59,991 nt of DNA from Prevotella sp. (lineage in GTDB: Bacteria; Bacteroidota; Bacteroidia; Bacteroidales; Bacteroidaceae): positions 1 to 59,991 of the forward strand of contig JAILAA010000064.1 of NCBI GenBank assembly GCA_024681875.1, written 5' to 3'. Within the stretch, counting starts at the first letter, position 1, and each line of letters starts with the position of its first letter. Positions 35,476 to 44,770 of the stretch are shown one piece after another. The notes beneath the pieces were generated by a model, which was given only the letters and a program-made list of their open reading frames with translations, was not told the DNA's origin and did no database searches. The position numbers were made by a program, and so were the translations under genes.

Positions 35476-37359
35476 TTAACGCTTCTTCATCTGCTCGCGC
35501 AGGCGCTTCATTTCTTCTTGCTGCTTCTGCATGGCCTCCAGGCGGGCAGCAAGACCGCTCTTCTTCTTTGGGTTGTTCTTGTTCTCCTTGTAGTTTGCTT
35601 CAAGGATGGCCAGCAACTTGGCATCGTCGGTGGTTTTGCGCAGTGTCCACATGATGATGGCTGAGAAGAGCAACGAGATGAAGTAGTAGAAGTTCAGACC
35701 TGAGGAGTAGTCGTTGAAGATGAAGAAGAACATGACGGGCATCAGGTACATCATCCACTGCATCATCTTTAGCTGACTGGCCTGCTGGCCAATCATCTGG
35801 TCGCGCTGTTGGCGCATGGTCAGATAACTATAGAGCAGGTTGCTGATGCAGAACAGGACGCAGGTGAGCGACAGGTGGTCGCCGATGCCCCAAATGGGCT
35901 TGCTCCACTCGAAGATAGGGTCGTAGGTTGATAAGTCTTGCATCCAGAGGAAACTTTCTCCGCGCAGCTGGATGGCGTTGGGCACGAAGAAGAACATCGC
36001 AATCCAGATAGGCATCTGTATCAGCATGGGCAGACAGCCGCCCAGCGGGCTGACGCCATACTGTGAGTAGAGCTGCATCATGGCCTGCTGCTTCTGCATC
36101 TGGTCTTCGGGCTTGTCATATTGTTTCGTGGCCTCCTCGAGTTTCGGCTTCAGCACGCGCATCTTCGCACTCGACATGTAGCTTTTCTTTACCATTGGGA
36201 AGGTAAGTCCCTTGAGTAACAGAGTGATAAGGATGAGTACGATGCCCATGCCTAAACCCAAGGCGGTGAGGCCGTCGAAGACGTAGAGTGTGAACCATCG
36301 GTTGATCCAGCGCACCAGCCACCAGCCGAGATACACCAAATCCTGGAGGTCGAGATCGCGCCCGAACTGGCTCTGCTTGTCGATGTTCTTCAGTATCTGG
36401 AAGTCGTTGGGTCCGAAGTACATCTCAAAGGCGTTGGACTCTAACGGGCTGAACGGAGTCTGCAGCTCGGCGGTGTACGACTTCAGGTAGTGCGACTCTT
36501 TCTGGTGCATCACGCTGTTGAGGAAGGCTTCCTTCTCGAAATGTTTCTGCGGAATGAGCACAGCGGCGAAGAACTGTGTCTTGAAGGCCACCCAGTCCAG
36601 TGCCTCCTCGGGGCGCTCCGTGTCGTTGCTGCCCTCGCTCAGGTGATCGGTACCGCCATCCACCTCTTTATAGGTGAGCGAGGCATAGCGGTTTTCGAAA
36701 GTGTAGCCCTTCTCCTGCTGCCGGCACGAGTCCTTCCACACCACAGACATTGTTTTGTGGGTTGGATCGAAGAGCTGGTCCATGCCCTCCGTCTTCACGT
36801 TGAAGTGCAATAGATAGCTGTCGCCCAGCTCGTAGCTAATGATAATCTTGGAGCCATCGGCGCCAGTGGCCGTCATTACGACTGTCTTGTCGGTGATGTT
36901 CGACTTTTCGAAGTAGAGGTCGGCAGTATTGATGATTTCCTTCTTTGCATTGACAGGCAGTGCAAAGCTCAGGCTCTGGTCGTTGGCGTCGAAGAGTGTC
37001 ACGTCGGCGTTGCCTTTGTAGTCTTTGTAGCCCAGCACCTTGGCCTTTTTCACTACGCCACCTTTATTGTAGATAGTCAGCTCCACCTTGCTGTTCCTCA
37101 GCACAACCGAGTCAAGAGCCTGTTCCTGCAGGGCATTGAAGAACGTGCGTGCGCTGTCGGCCTTCAGCTGCTGAGCGGTCTTCTCGGCCAGGGTGAGCGT
37201 GTCGACAGGCTGTGGGTTGGCCTTGGCTATAGAGTCTTGTCTGGCTGCTTCGGCCTGTGCAGCGGCCTGCTGCTCGGCGGCCTGCTTCTGGCCCCACATG
37301 CTGAAGATAATCAGTACGACGGCTATGAGCACGAAGCCCATAAGTGTGTTTTTATTCAT
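35476..37359 (-). CDS. yidC: Membrane protein insertase YidC
   Basis: 627 aa. Inserts inner-membrane proteins with or without SecYEG. N-terminal signal anchor MNKNTLMGFVLIAVVLIIFS, a large periplasmic domain (residues ~60-350), then the 60KD_IMP core with LIQMPIWIAMFFFVPNAIQL, SPLGGCLPM and MYLMPVMFFFIFNDYSSGLN. The basic tail (KKKSGLAARLEAMQKQQEE) favours ribosome binding. Size and order match Bacteroidota YidC. It is usually found beside pyrG in Bacteroidales; here a 600-bp non-coding stretch lies upstream instead. Transcription could continue into the polysaccharide operon. Confidence 0.92.
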   Translation of the reverse strand: MNKNTLMGFVLIAVVLIIFSMWGQKQAAEQQAAAQAEAARQDSIAKANPQPVDTLTLAEKTAQQLKADSARTFFNALQEQALDSVVLRNSKVELTIYNKGGVVKKAKVLGYKDYKGNADVTLFDANDQSLSFALPVNAKKEIINTADLYFEKSNITDKTVVMTATGADGSKIIISYELGDSYLLHFNVKTEGMDQLFDPTHKTMSVVWKDSCRQQEKGYTFENRYASLTYKEVDGGTDHLSEGSNDTERPEEALDWVAFKTQFFAAVLIPQKHFEKEAFLNSVMHQKESHYLKSYTAELQTPFSPLESNAFEMYFGPNDFQILKNIDKQSQFGRDLDLQDLVYLGWWLVRWINRWFTLYVFDGLTALGLGMGIVLILITLLLKGLTFPMVKKSYMSSAKMRVLKPKLEEATKQYDKPEDQMQKQQAMMQLYSQYGVSPLGGCLPMLIQMPIWIAMFFFVPNAIQLRGESFLWMQDLSTYDPIFEWSKPIWGIGDHLSLTCVLFCISNLLYSYLTMRQQRDQMIGQQASQLKMMQWMMYLMPVMFFFIFNDYSSGLNFYYFISLLFSAIIMWTLRKTTDDAKLLAILEANYKENKNNPKKKSGLAARLEAMQKQQEEMKRLREQMKKR

Positions 37360-37426
37360 TTTGCTTTTCTTCTATATGATTATATAAAATGTACGCGCGC
37401 ATTTGACTTTAGCGCAAATTTGGGTG

Positions 37427-37434
37427 CAAAGGTA
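37427..37434 (-). promoter_or_regulatory. -7 box for yidC
   Basis: TACCTTTG followed by CA on the minus strand, 68 nt before the yidC start. Confidence 0.65.
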
Positions 37435-37541
37435 CGAATAAGCGAGCGGAAAACCAAAGGAAAACTTGTTTTTCTTTGGGGGCCCCGAACTAAAGTACCT
37501 TCGAAAGTGTCTCCAATAGGACCTTCGGCTTAGGAATCTGA

Positions 37542-37973
37542 TGGAGTGAAAAATCTTTACAAACTCCTTGATTAACTACCCTCAAAACTCGCTTGAAATT
37601 CACCAACCATTTCTTTGGCAGAAAAATCGCCGAAATGAAGGCAGTTGCTATATTGTTGGTTTATAATGAGTTGTGATTTTTTTACGAAAAACGGGAATTG
37701 CCCGAAAAAAATCTAACGCTACTTTTGAAAAAATCTAGCGTTAGATTTTTTTACGCGGTGCTTGTTTTTTGTCAAACGAAGGCTGTCCGCAGGCAGAAAT
37801 GGCGGTTATTTAGGCCTAAAAAGCTGCTCAAATAGCAAAAAGTGTGCAGTTTTTGCCTTCTGTGAGGTCGTTTACATTTTTGTCAGACTGTCTTTTGGGT
37901 TACTAAAAGTGATTTCGTCGCTCTATTTTGCGTTTTTTATTTGTAAAGAAAGTGGAGTAAAAATCTTTACAAA
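37542..37973. repeat. Structured non-coding region with direct and inverted repeats
   Basis: About 630 bp between the yidC and DUF3078 promoters hold no convincing gene. TGGAGTGAAAAATCTTTAC (37542-37560) and TGGAGTAAAAATCTTTAC (37953-37970) are direct repeats about 410 bp apart. The second is inside a hairpin: TTTGTAAAGA (37940-37949) and TCTTTACAAA (37964-37973). A 16-bp perfect stem lies between (37705-37752). A 78-codon frame at 37762-37998 lacks coding character. It may be a remnant or MITE-like insert. Confidence 0.5.
37705..37752. terminator. 16-bp perfect AT-flanked hairpin
   Basis: AAAAAAATCTAACGCT (37705-37720) and AGCGTTAGATTTTTTT (37737-37752) are exact complements with a 16-nt loop, with A-run and T-run ends as in a two-way terminator. 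A direct copy of AAAATCTA lies in the loop. No gene ends nearby, so its purpose is unclear. Confidence 0.55.
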
Positions 37974-38030
37974 TTCATTTTTGTCGGTAAAAAAATAATC
38001 TCAGATTTTGGTGATGTGTAGAAAAAAGCG

Positions 38031-38038
38031 TACTTTTG
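38031..38038 (+). promoter_or_regulatory. -7 box for the DUF3078 gene
   Basis: TACTTTTG followed by CA, 30 nt before the ATG at 38069. The longer frame starting at 38036 would begin inside this box. Confidence 0.7.
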
Positions 38039-38068
38039 CATATATTTGTGAACATAAAGCTTGAAAGA

Positions 38069-39283
38069 ATGAAACGTATGCTTTTTTCATTGGCGGCAGT
38101 CGTTGCGCTTAGCGCAAGTGCCGCACAGGAGGGTGAACCTGGTGAGGGCCAGTATTACAGGCTGTTTGCGCCGCTCACGTTTTATCACTCAGTAGCAGGC
38201 GACCAGCTGTCGATGTCATCGCAGACCAACGATCAGATTGCCCAAGCCGTCGATAGGGCCTTGATGCACGTCTATCTGAACCGCCCGGACTTGGTGGAAA
38301 TCACCGAGACGGAGCAAGAGGAGGCTGGCGAACTGCGTCAGGACATCATTGACCAGCCCGTGGAGCAGACTGCTACGATGGTGGAGCAGGCAGAGCCCAT
38401 GCCGGAAGCTCCCGAGGCCGACCCTGTGGAGGTGGTTGTGGAGAAACCGAAGTTCTGGACACGCAAGGGTGACGGATTCCTTCAGTTTATGCAGAACTAC
38501 GTATCGGGCAACTGGTACAAGGGCGGTGAGAGTAACTACTCTGCAGTGGGCAGTCTGACGCTGGAGGCTAACTACGACAACAAGGCGAAGTGGAAGTGGG
38601 AGAATAAGCTGGAGATGAAGCTGGGCTTCCAAACCTCGCGCACTGATTCTGTGCATAGGTTCAAGGCCAACGAAGATTTGTTCCGCTACACGGGCAAGGT
38701 AGGTCTGCAGGCTGCCAAGAACTGGTACTATACTCTGCAGATGCTGGCATATACGCAGTTCTCGAGAGGCTTTAAGGCCAACGACGTACGCACTTTCTCT
38801 GATTTCATGTCGCCCTTTAACTTTAACGTAGGCTTAGGTATGGACTATAAGGTGTCGTGGTTTGACAAAAAGCTTACAGGCACTATCAACCTCTCGCCCA
38901 TTGCTGTTAACTACCGCTATGTCGACCGCAGCATCTTCCATGCGAAGAATGATCGCAGCAATGCGGATTATGAATGGTTTCCCACGCGCTATGGCGTTGA
39001 CGACGGCAAGCACCACCTTACTGATTTGGGTTCGCAGATAACCACCTCGTTGGAGTGGAAAATCAGCGATATCCTTACATGGAAAACCCGTCTCTACGCT
39101 TTCACCAGTTTCCATCGTGCTGAGATGGAATGGGAAAATACCTTTGCACTGCGTGTCTCAAAGTATATCTCTGCCAATCTCTTCCTCTTCCCCCGCTTCG
39201 ATGACTCGAATAAATGGGACTACAAATTGGGTTATTGGCAGTTCAGCGAATACTCTTCGCTGGGATTCTCATATAATTTCTAA
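38069..39283 (+). CDS. DUF3078 family outer-membrane protein
   Basis: 404 aa. Signal peptide MKRMLFSLAAVVALSASAAQ. An N-terminal soluble part carries an acidic Glu/Pro-rich linker (residues ~85-135), as if reaching from the membrane. The DUF3078 core starts KFWTRKGDGFLQFMQNYVSG and continues as alternating beta strands with many aromatic residues (NWYYTLQMLAYTQFSRGF, LTGTINLSPIAVNYRYV), ending in SSLGFSYNF, a terminal Phe typical of outer-membrane barrels. Function unknown for the family. It stands alone with its own promoter. Confidence 0.8.
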   Translation: MKRMLFSLAAVVALSASAAQEGEPGEGQYYRLFAPLTFYHSVAGDQLSMSSQTNDQIAQAVDRALMHVYLNRPDLVEITETEQEEAGELRQDIIDQPVEQTATMVEQAEPMPEAPEADPVEVVVEKPKFWTRKGDGFLQFMQNYVSGNWYKGGESNYSAVGSLTLEANYDNKAKWKWENKLEMKLGFQTSRTDSVHRFKANEDLFRYTGKVGLQAAKNWYYTLQMLAYTQFSRGFKANDVRTFSDFMSPFNFNVGLGMDYKVSWFDKKLTGTINLSPIAVNYRYVDRSIFHAKNDRSNADYEWFPTRYGVDDGKHHLTDLGSQITTSLEWKISDILTWKTRLYAFTSFHRAEMEWENTFALRVSKYISANLFLFPRFDDSNKWDYKLGYWQFSEYSSLGFSYNF

Positions 39284-39334
39284 TCTTTTCTGAAAAAAGT
39301 ATTCCAAATATTTGGCGGTTTCAAAAAAAGTGCG

Positions 39335-39342
39335 TACCTTTG
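39335..39342 (+). promoter_or_regulatory. Promoter of tRNA-Arg (-33 TTTG at 39311, -7 TACCTTTG)
   Basis: TTTG at 39311-39314 and TACCTTTG at 39335-39342 are 20 nt apart, a complete match to the Bacteroidota consensus. The tRNA begins 24 nt after the -7 box. Confidence 0.75.
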
Positions 39343-39366
39343 CACCCGCAAATCAGAAAAACGGAT

Positions 39367-39440
39367 GGCTCCGTAGCTCAACTGAATAGAGCATCTGACT
39401 ACGGATCAGAAGGTTGTGGGTTTGAATCCCGCCGGAGTCA
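39367..39440 (+). tRNA. tRNA-Arg (anticodon ACG)
   Basis: Cloverleaf is complete: acceptor GGCTCCG / CGGAGTC with one G-T pair, D-arm GCTC...GAGC, anticodon stem TCTGA/TCAGA around loop CTACGGA (anticodon ACG), and T-arm with TTTGAAT loop. CCA is not encoded. A promoter precedes it and a terminator follows directly. Confidence 0.95.
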
Positions 39441-39441
39441 C

Positions 39442-39478
39442 AAAGAGGCAGTCGAAAGGCTGCCTCTTTAGTTTTTTT
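39442..39478 (+). terminator. Terminator after tRNA-Arg
   Basis: AAAGAGGCAG (39442-39451) and CTGCCTCTTT (39460-39469), an 8-nt loop, then AGTTTTTTT. A textbook intrinsic terminator. Confidence 0.9.
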
Positions 39479-39521
39479 CAAAAGTTTGCTGTAATCTCTT
39501 TGTGGGAGCAAGATATTTTTG

Positions 39522-39529
39522 TACCTTTG
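39522..39529 (+). promoter_or_regulatory. Promoter of trpS (-33 TTTG at 39499, -7 TACCTTTG)
   Basis: TTTG at 39499-39502 and TACCTTTG at 39522-39529, 19-nt spacing, 42 nt before the trpS start. No leader structure suggestive of attenuation is seen. Confidence 0.75.
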
Positions 39530-39562
39530 CATCGTCAAAACAGAGCTGTAAATAAAGTATAA

Positions 39563-40663
<1,101 letters not shown>

Positions 40664-40686
40664 GTATCGATATTATTGTACAAAAA

Positions 40687-40720
40687 AACATCTCGCAGGG
40701 GAGTTCCTCTGCGAGATGTT
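40687..40720. terminator. Two-way terminator between trpS and the GGGtGRT gene
   Basis: AACATCTCGCAG (40687-40698) pairs with CTGCGAGATGTT (40709-40720), extended inward by three pairs to a 4-nt loop. A-run on the left, T-rich on the right. Confidence 0.8.
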
Positions 40721-40738
40721 CATTTCTTCTTGAAAAGA

Positions 40739-41752
40739 TTATTTCTTGTTCAGGGCCAGGTCAATCTCCACGGCGATGCTGACGGTAGCGCCCACCATCG
40801 GGTTGTTGCCAATGCCGAGGAAGCCCATCATCTCAACGTGAGCAGGTACAGAAGAAGAACCTGCGAACTGAGCGTCAGAGTGCATACGGCCCAGCGTGTC
40901 GGTCATACCATAGGAAGCGGGACCGGCAGCCATGTTGTCGGGGTGCAGGGTACGGCCAGTGCCGCCGCCGGAAGCTACTGAGAAGTAGGGCTTGCCAGCC
41001 AGCACGCGCTCCTTCTTGTAGGTACCAGCCACGGGGTGCTGGAAGCGGGTGGGGTTGGTAGAGTTGCCGGTGATGGACACGTCGACATTCTCCTTCCACA
41101 GGATAGCCACGCCCTCACGCACGTCGTCAGCGCCATAGCACTTTACCTTGGCACGGGGACCGTCGCTGTACGGAGTCTCCTTCACCACCTTCACCTCACC
41201 GGTGTAGTAGTCGAACTGCGTCTGTACGTATGTGAAACCGTTGATACGGCTGATGATCATGGCAGCGTCCTTGCCCAGACCGTTCAGGATGACGCGGAGG
41301 GGCTTTTTGCGTACCTTGTTAGCCTTCTCGGCAATCTTGATGGCACCCTCGGCAGCTGCGAAGCTCTCGTGACCAGCCAGGAAGGCAAAGCACTCAGTCT
41401 CCTCGCGCAGCAGACGGGCAGCCAGGTTACCGTGACCCAGACCCACCTTGCGGTCGTCGGCCACTGAACCGGGAATGCAGAAGCTCTGCAGACCAATACC
41501 GATAGCCTCGGCAGCCTCGGCAGCGTTCTTCACACCCTTCTTGATGGCAATAGCAGCACCGCAGACATAGGCCCACTTGGCATTCTCAAAGCAGATGCGC
41601 TGTGTCTCTTCACACATCTGATAGGGGTCAACGCCAGCCTTCTCGCAAATCTCGTTAGCTTCTTCAATGCTATTGATCCCGTTCTCTTTCAGAGCAGCCA
41701 GCACCTGGTTGATGCGACGCTCATAACTCTCGAATGATACTTTTCTAATCAT
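40739..41752 (-). CDS. GGGtGRT protein
   Basis: 337 aa. Carries the naming motif SVASGGGTGRTLHPDNMAAG, and ends VPAHVEMMGFLGIGNNPMVG then ATVSIAVEIDLALNKK. The conserved middle has LGHGNLAARLLREETECFAF and VILNGLGKDAAMIISRINGF. No signal peptide; cytoplasmic. The family has no known function. It regularly sits next to a NifU-like scaffold protein, as here (14-bp gap), suggesting a shared iron-sulfur or metal-cluster role. It is the second gene of a two-gene leftward operon. Confidence 0.88.
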   Translation of the reverse strand: MIRKVSFESYERRINQVLAALKENGINSIEEANEICEKAGVDPYQMCEETQRICFENAKWAYVCGAAIAIKKGVKNAAEAAEAIGIGLQSFCIPGSVADDRKVGLGHGNLAARLLREETECFAFLAGHESFAAAEGAIKIAEKANKVRKKPLRVILNGLGKDAAMIISRINGFTYVQTQFDYYTGEVKVVKETPYSDGPRAKVKCYGADDVREGVAILWKENVDVSITGNSTNPTRFQHPVAGTYKKERVLAGKPYFSVASGGGTGRTLHPDNMAAGPASYGMTDTLGRMHSDAQFAGSSSVPAHVEMMGFLGIGNNPMVGATVSIAVEIDLALNKK

Positions 41753-41766
41753 ATCTTGTTTCCTCC

Positions 41767-42468
41767 TTACTCTTTACGCGGGTCAATAACCTTAACAATT
41801 CCCTGCTCAGCAGTAGTACGGCCATAAGAGCCGGTGAACTTCTTCACAGCCTCGTTGGCGTCCATACCGTCCTTGATGGCTTCCATCATCTTGCCCAGAT
41901 GCACATACTCGTAGCCACAAACCTGATTGTCCTTGTCGAGGAACTGCTTCGTGATGTAGCCCTCGGTCAGCTCCAGGTAGCGAGTGCCCTTGGCAACAGT
42001 GCCATAGAGTGTACCCGTCTGTGAGCGCAGACCCTTACCCAGGTCTTCCAAACCAGCACCAATCACGAGGCCGCCCTCAGAGAATGCACTCTGCGTACGA
42101 CCGTAGACAATCTGCAGGAACAGCTCGCGCATAGCGGTGTTGATAGCGTCGCAGACGAGGTCAGTGTTCAGAGCCTCGAGGATAGTCTTACCAGGCAGAA
42201 TCTCGCTGGCCATAGCAGCAGAGTGAGTCATACCCGTGCAGCCGATGGTCTCGACCAGAGCCTCCTGAATGACGCCGTCTTTCACGTTCAGGCTCAGCTT
42301 GCAGGCACCCTGCTGAGGAGCGCACCAGCCAATACCATGGGTATAGCCCGAAATGTCCTTGATCTCTTTGGCCTGAATCCACTTGCCCTCTTCAGGGATG
42401 GGAGCAGGACCGTGGTTGGGGCCTTTGGCCACAACGCACATGTTTTCAACTTCCTTAGAATAAATCAT
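41767..42468 (-). CDS. NifU-like iron-sulfur cluster scaffold protein
   Basis: 233 aa. Scaffold-type cysteines are seen in GWCAPQQGACKL, TIGCTGMTHSAA and DLVCDAINTAM, similar to the three-Cys layout of NifU/IscU N-domains. The C-terminal half (GTVAKGTRYLELTEGYIT, CGYEYVHLGKMMEAIKDGMD) is not part of classic IscU. Annotated elsewhere as an iron-sulfur cluster assembly scaffold that partners the GGGtGRT protein. No cysteine desulfurase is nearby. It leads the operon under the -7 box at 42512-42519. Confidence 0.78.
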   Translation of the reverse strand: MIYSKEVENMCVVAKGPNHGPAPIPEEGKWIQAKEIKDISGYTHGIGWCAPQQGACKLSLNVKDGVIQEALVETIGCTGMTHSAAMASEILPGKTILEALNTDLVCDAINTAMRELFLQIVYGRTQSAFSEGGLVIGAGLEDLGKGLRSQTGTLYGTVAKGTRYLELTEGYITKQFLDKDNQVCGYEYVHLGKMMEAIKDGMDANEAVKKFTGSYGRTTAEQGIVKVIDPRKE

Positions 42469-42511
42469 AGTGTTTTATCTTTGCAAAAATATTATAAGGT
42501 TTTCGCGGTTG

Positions 42512-42519
42512 CAAAATTA
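42512..42519 (-). promoter_or_regulatory. -7 box for the NifU-like/GGGtGRT operon
   Basis: TAATTTTG followed by CA on the minus strand, 44 nt before the start. A second, nearer TATCTTTGCAA-like box (CAAAGATA complement around 42475-42484) is also possible but would leave almost no leader. Confidence 0.55.
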
Positions 42520-42645
42520 CAACTTTTTTCTGATAATACCTAACAAAAACCTTAAAAAAATAAATGATATGCTCCTCTTGTATTAAAGTGTCAACAGTAT
42601 GCATATTTTTTTGAAAATTTCACGCGTCAACTCAAAAAAAAAACA

Positions 42646-42653
42646 TACCTTTG
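42646..42653 (+). promoter_or_regulatory. -7 box for the lipoprotein/metallopeptidase genes
   Basis: TACCTTTG followed by CA, 60 nt before the ATG at 42714. It excludes the longer frame starting at 42651. Confidence 0.7.
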
Positions 42654-42713
42654 CAAGCGAATAACATAGTAATACATAAATCATCTATTATTAACCCAAT
42701 AAAGACAAAGACA

Positions 42714-43313
42714 ATGAAAAGAACATTTATCGTGTTTGGCATCGCCGCTATGTCGGTGTTTGTCATGATTTCATGTGGCTCGAAAGATGTCAGTAAGGAC
42801 AAGGAAAGCACCGAACAGGTGGCAGAGGGGAATGAAGAGGCAACCGAAGAGGCTGAAGAAGACGAGGCTGCTCCCAAGACTGAGGAGGGCGTCATCGCAA
42901 TGCTGGAGGAGGCCTATGCCGATGCTAACCTGATTTCCCAGCCGGAAGACGACATGGAGGTCAACCTCGACCTCTACGGCTTGTACTGCTCGAAGGACTT
43001 TAACGACAAGGTGGAAAAGGTTCGCAGCATCGAGGCCAGCACGGGCGAAAAATTCACCGCATTTGAAGACGCCTTGGGGATGTTTGTCTACTGGGACGGC
43101 AGCACCGTAACGATGAAGGACGCTAGTGCATGGGTTGATGGCGACACGGCCAGTGCCTCTTATGTTCTTACCAATGGCGAGGATGAAATGGATACCGTGG
43201 TAAACCTCGTTTACGAGGACGGTCAGTGGCGCATTGACAACTGGGAGCAGATTGGCAAGTTTGGCATTGACCCGAAGGGAACGATGGAAGACTTTATCGA
43301 GGCCCACGAATAA
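42714..43313 (+). CDS. Lipoprotein with acidic linker and NTF2-like C-terminal part
   Basis: 199 aa. Lipoprotein signal peptide MKRTFIVFGIAAMSVFVMIS with Cys21 in MISCGS. Residues ~25-55 are a Glu-rich linker. The C-terminal part (residues ~60-199) has DLYGLYCSKDFNDKV, FVYWDGSTVTMKDASAWVDG and VVNLVYEDGQWRIDNWEQIG, the last resembling the final strand of NTF2-like/DUF3828-type domains. Probably membrane-anchored, facing the periplasm or surface. Followed after 15 bp by a metallopeptidase, likely cotranscribed. Exact function unknown. Confidence 0.7.
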   Translation: MKRTFIVFGIAAMSVFVMISCGSKDVSKDKESTEQVAEGNEEATEEAEEDEAAPKTEEGVIAMLEEAYADANLISQPEDDMEVNLDLYGLYCSKDFNDKVEKVRSIEASTGEKFTAFEDALGMFVYWDGSTVTMKDASAWVDGDTASASYVLTNGEDEMDTVVNLVYEDGQWRIDNWEQIGKFGIDPKGTMEDFIEAHE

Positions 43314-43328
43314 TCAAAATGAAGCGAT

Positions 43329-44279
43329 ATGAAGCTAACAGGAAGACGAGAGAGCCAGAACGTAGATGACAGACGTGGACTCAGTAGCGGTGCCAAAGCC
43401 GGTCTGGGTGGCGGCATTGTCGCAGTTATTCTCGGCATTGTAATGTCGCTCTTTAGTGGTGGCGGCGGAGGAGGTATCGACCTCGGGTCTATCATTAGTG
43501 GCGGTGGCGGCGGCCTGGGCGACATCATCGGCTCGATTACCGGAGGCGGCAGTCCCACGTCAGAACAGGTGGACACCACCAAGTTCTCTGAAGAGGAGAA
43601 AGCACTGGCCCGTGAGTGCAGGCAGATACTGGCTAGTACCGAGGACGTGTGGAAGAAGGTTTTTGCAGAGTACAATCTGGAGAACCAGATGGAAGGCCGT
43701 CGCGGTGTCTATACCAATCCTACGTTAGTGCTCTTTACCAACAGTGTGAGCAGTAGCTGCGGCACAGCCTCTTCATCGGTTGGGCCCTTCTATTGCTCGG
43801 GCGACCAGAACCTCTACATTGACTTGTCATTCTTCACGGAGATGAAGCGCCAGCTGGGCGTCAACGGCAGCACCTTTGCCTATGCCTATGTCATCGCCCA
43901 TGAGATAGGTCATCATGTCGAGTTTCTCACTGGCTCGCTCACAAAGGCCCATCAGGACATGAGCAATGCGGGCAGCAACAAGCTGAAGAATCAGATTAGT
44001 GTTCGTTTAGAGCTGTTGGCTGACTATTACGCAGGCGTCTGGGCACATTACGAGGATGAAATGTACCACTCAATGGAATATGGTGACTTGGAGAAGGGAC
44101 TCGAACTCGCCAATGCTATCGGTGATGACTGGCTGCAGAAGCAGGCTACGGGCCGTGCTGTAGAGGAGTCGTTTACCCATGGCACCAGCGAGCAGCGCAA
44201 ACGCTGGCTGAAGAAAGGCTTCCAGACAGGCGATATGCGCACCTCTACCTTCCAGATTGCCAACTACAACGATTTGTAG
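43329..44279 (+). CDS. Neutral zinc metallopeptidase (YpfJ family)
   Basis: 316 aa. N-terminal cytoplasmic stretch MKLTGRRESQNVDDRRG, one membrane segment AGLGGGIVAVILGIVMSLF, a Gly/Ser-rich linker, and the peptidase core. The zinc motif HEIGHHVEFLTG has both His ligands and the catalytic Glu; LELLADYYAGVWAHYED supplies the third ligand region. FCSG-like PFYCSGDQNLYIDLSFF is also conserved. Size and order are those of YpfJ-type proteins; the substrate is unknown. A tmRNA gene follows. Confidence 0.88.
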   Translation: MKLTGRRESQNVDDRRGLSSGAKAGLGGGIVAVILGIVMSLFSGGGGGGIDLGSIISGGGGGLGDIIGSITGGGSPTSEQVDTTKFSEEEKALARECRQILASTEDVWKKVFAEYNLENQMEGRRGVYTNPTLVLFTNSVSSSCGTASSSVGPFYCSGDQNLYIDLSFFTEMKRQLGVNGSTFAYAYVIAHEIGHHVEFLTGSLTKAHQDMSNAGSNKLKNQISVRLELLADYYAGVWAHYEDEMYHSMEYGDLEKGLELANAIGDDWLQKQATGRAVEESFTHGTSEQRKRWLKKGFQTGDMRTSTFQIANYNDL

Positions 44280-44321
44280 TAAAAAAACAATGAAAAGTTT
44301 GGCGGTGCAAAGAAAAGTTCT

Positions 44322-44329
44322 TATCTTTG
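44322..44329 (+). promoter_or_regulatory. Promoter of tmRNA (-33 TTTG at 44298, -7 TATCTTTG)
   Basis: TTTG at 44298-44301 and TATCTTTG at 44322-44329, 20-nt spacing, 14 nt before the 5' end of the RNA. Confidence 0.7.
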
Positions 44330-44343
44330 CACCGCTTTCTCAT

Positions 44344-44743
44344 GGGGTTGACAGGATTTGACGGCGAGATGAGATGGTACGTAAGCACGCGGAGCGGGTC
44401 TATGGGAGGCTCCTTAATCTCTTCTGTAGGAAAATTAATTGGCAACAACGAGTATGCTCTCGCTGCTTAATCGAAGCACAGTAGATTAGAGCTTTATTCC
44501 ACTACAAGGTAGAGGAACGAGACGTCGCCCCAAGGATGTTGTCCCGAATCTGAGGATATGGCGGCGCAGGCAAATCGGGAATAGTCGCGACGGAGCCCTG
44601 ACGGCACGATGAAGTTTTAGGGGATAAGGCTGCGGTTGGTGGCTTGGGTCTTGCCACAGCACGAAAATGAAGTCCAAGATAAGCGTGTAGAAAGCGTATG
44701 GTTTCCTCGTGCGGACGAGGGTTCGATTCCCTCCAGCTCCACC
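44344..44743 (+). ncRNA. ssrA: Transfer-messenger RNA (tmRNA)
   Basis: The tRNA-like ends are clear: 5' GGGGTTGACAGGATTTGACG, 3' GGTTCGATTCCCTCC then AGCTCCACC; the acceptor stem pairs GGGGTTG with CAGCTCC. The tag frame begins at GGC 44441 and stops at TAA 44468-44470, reading GNNEYALAA. A typical preceding AAAATTAATT resume region is present. About 400 nt. Rescues stalled ribosomes together with SmpB. CCA is not encoded. Confidence 0.95.
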
Positions 44744-44770
44744 TTTTAGCTTGCAGCAAACTTTAACTGA

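Noticed and set aside
37762..37998. 78-codon frame in the gap before the DUF3078 gene
   Set aside because: Mixed Cys/Phe/Lys composition, no start signal, and it spans hairpin and direct-repeat sequence. Treated as non-coding.
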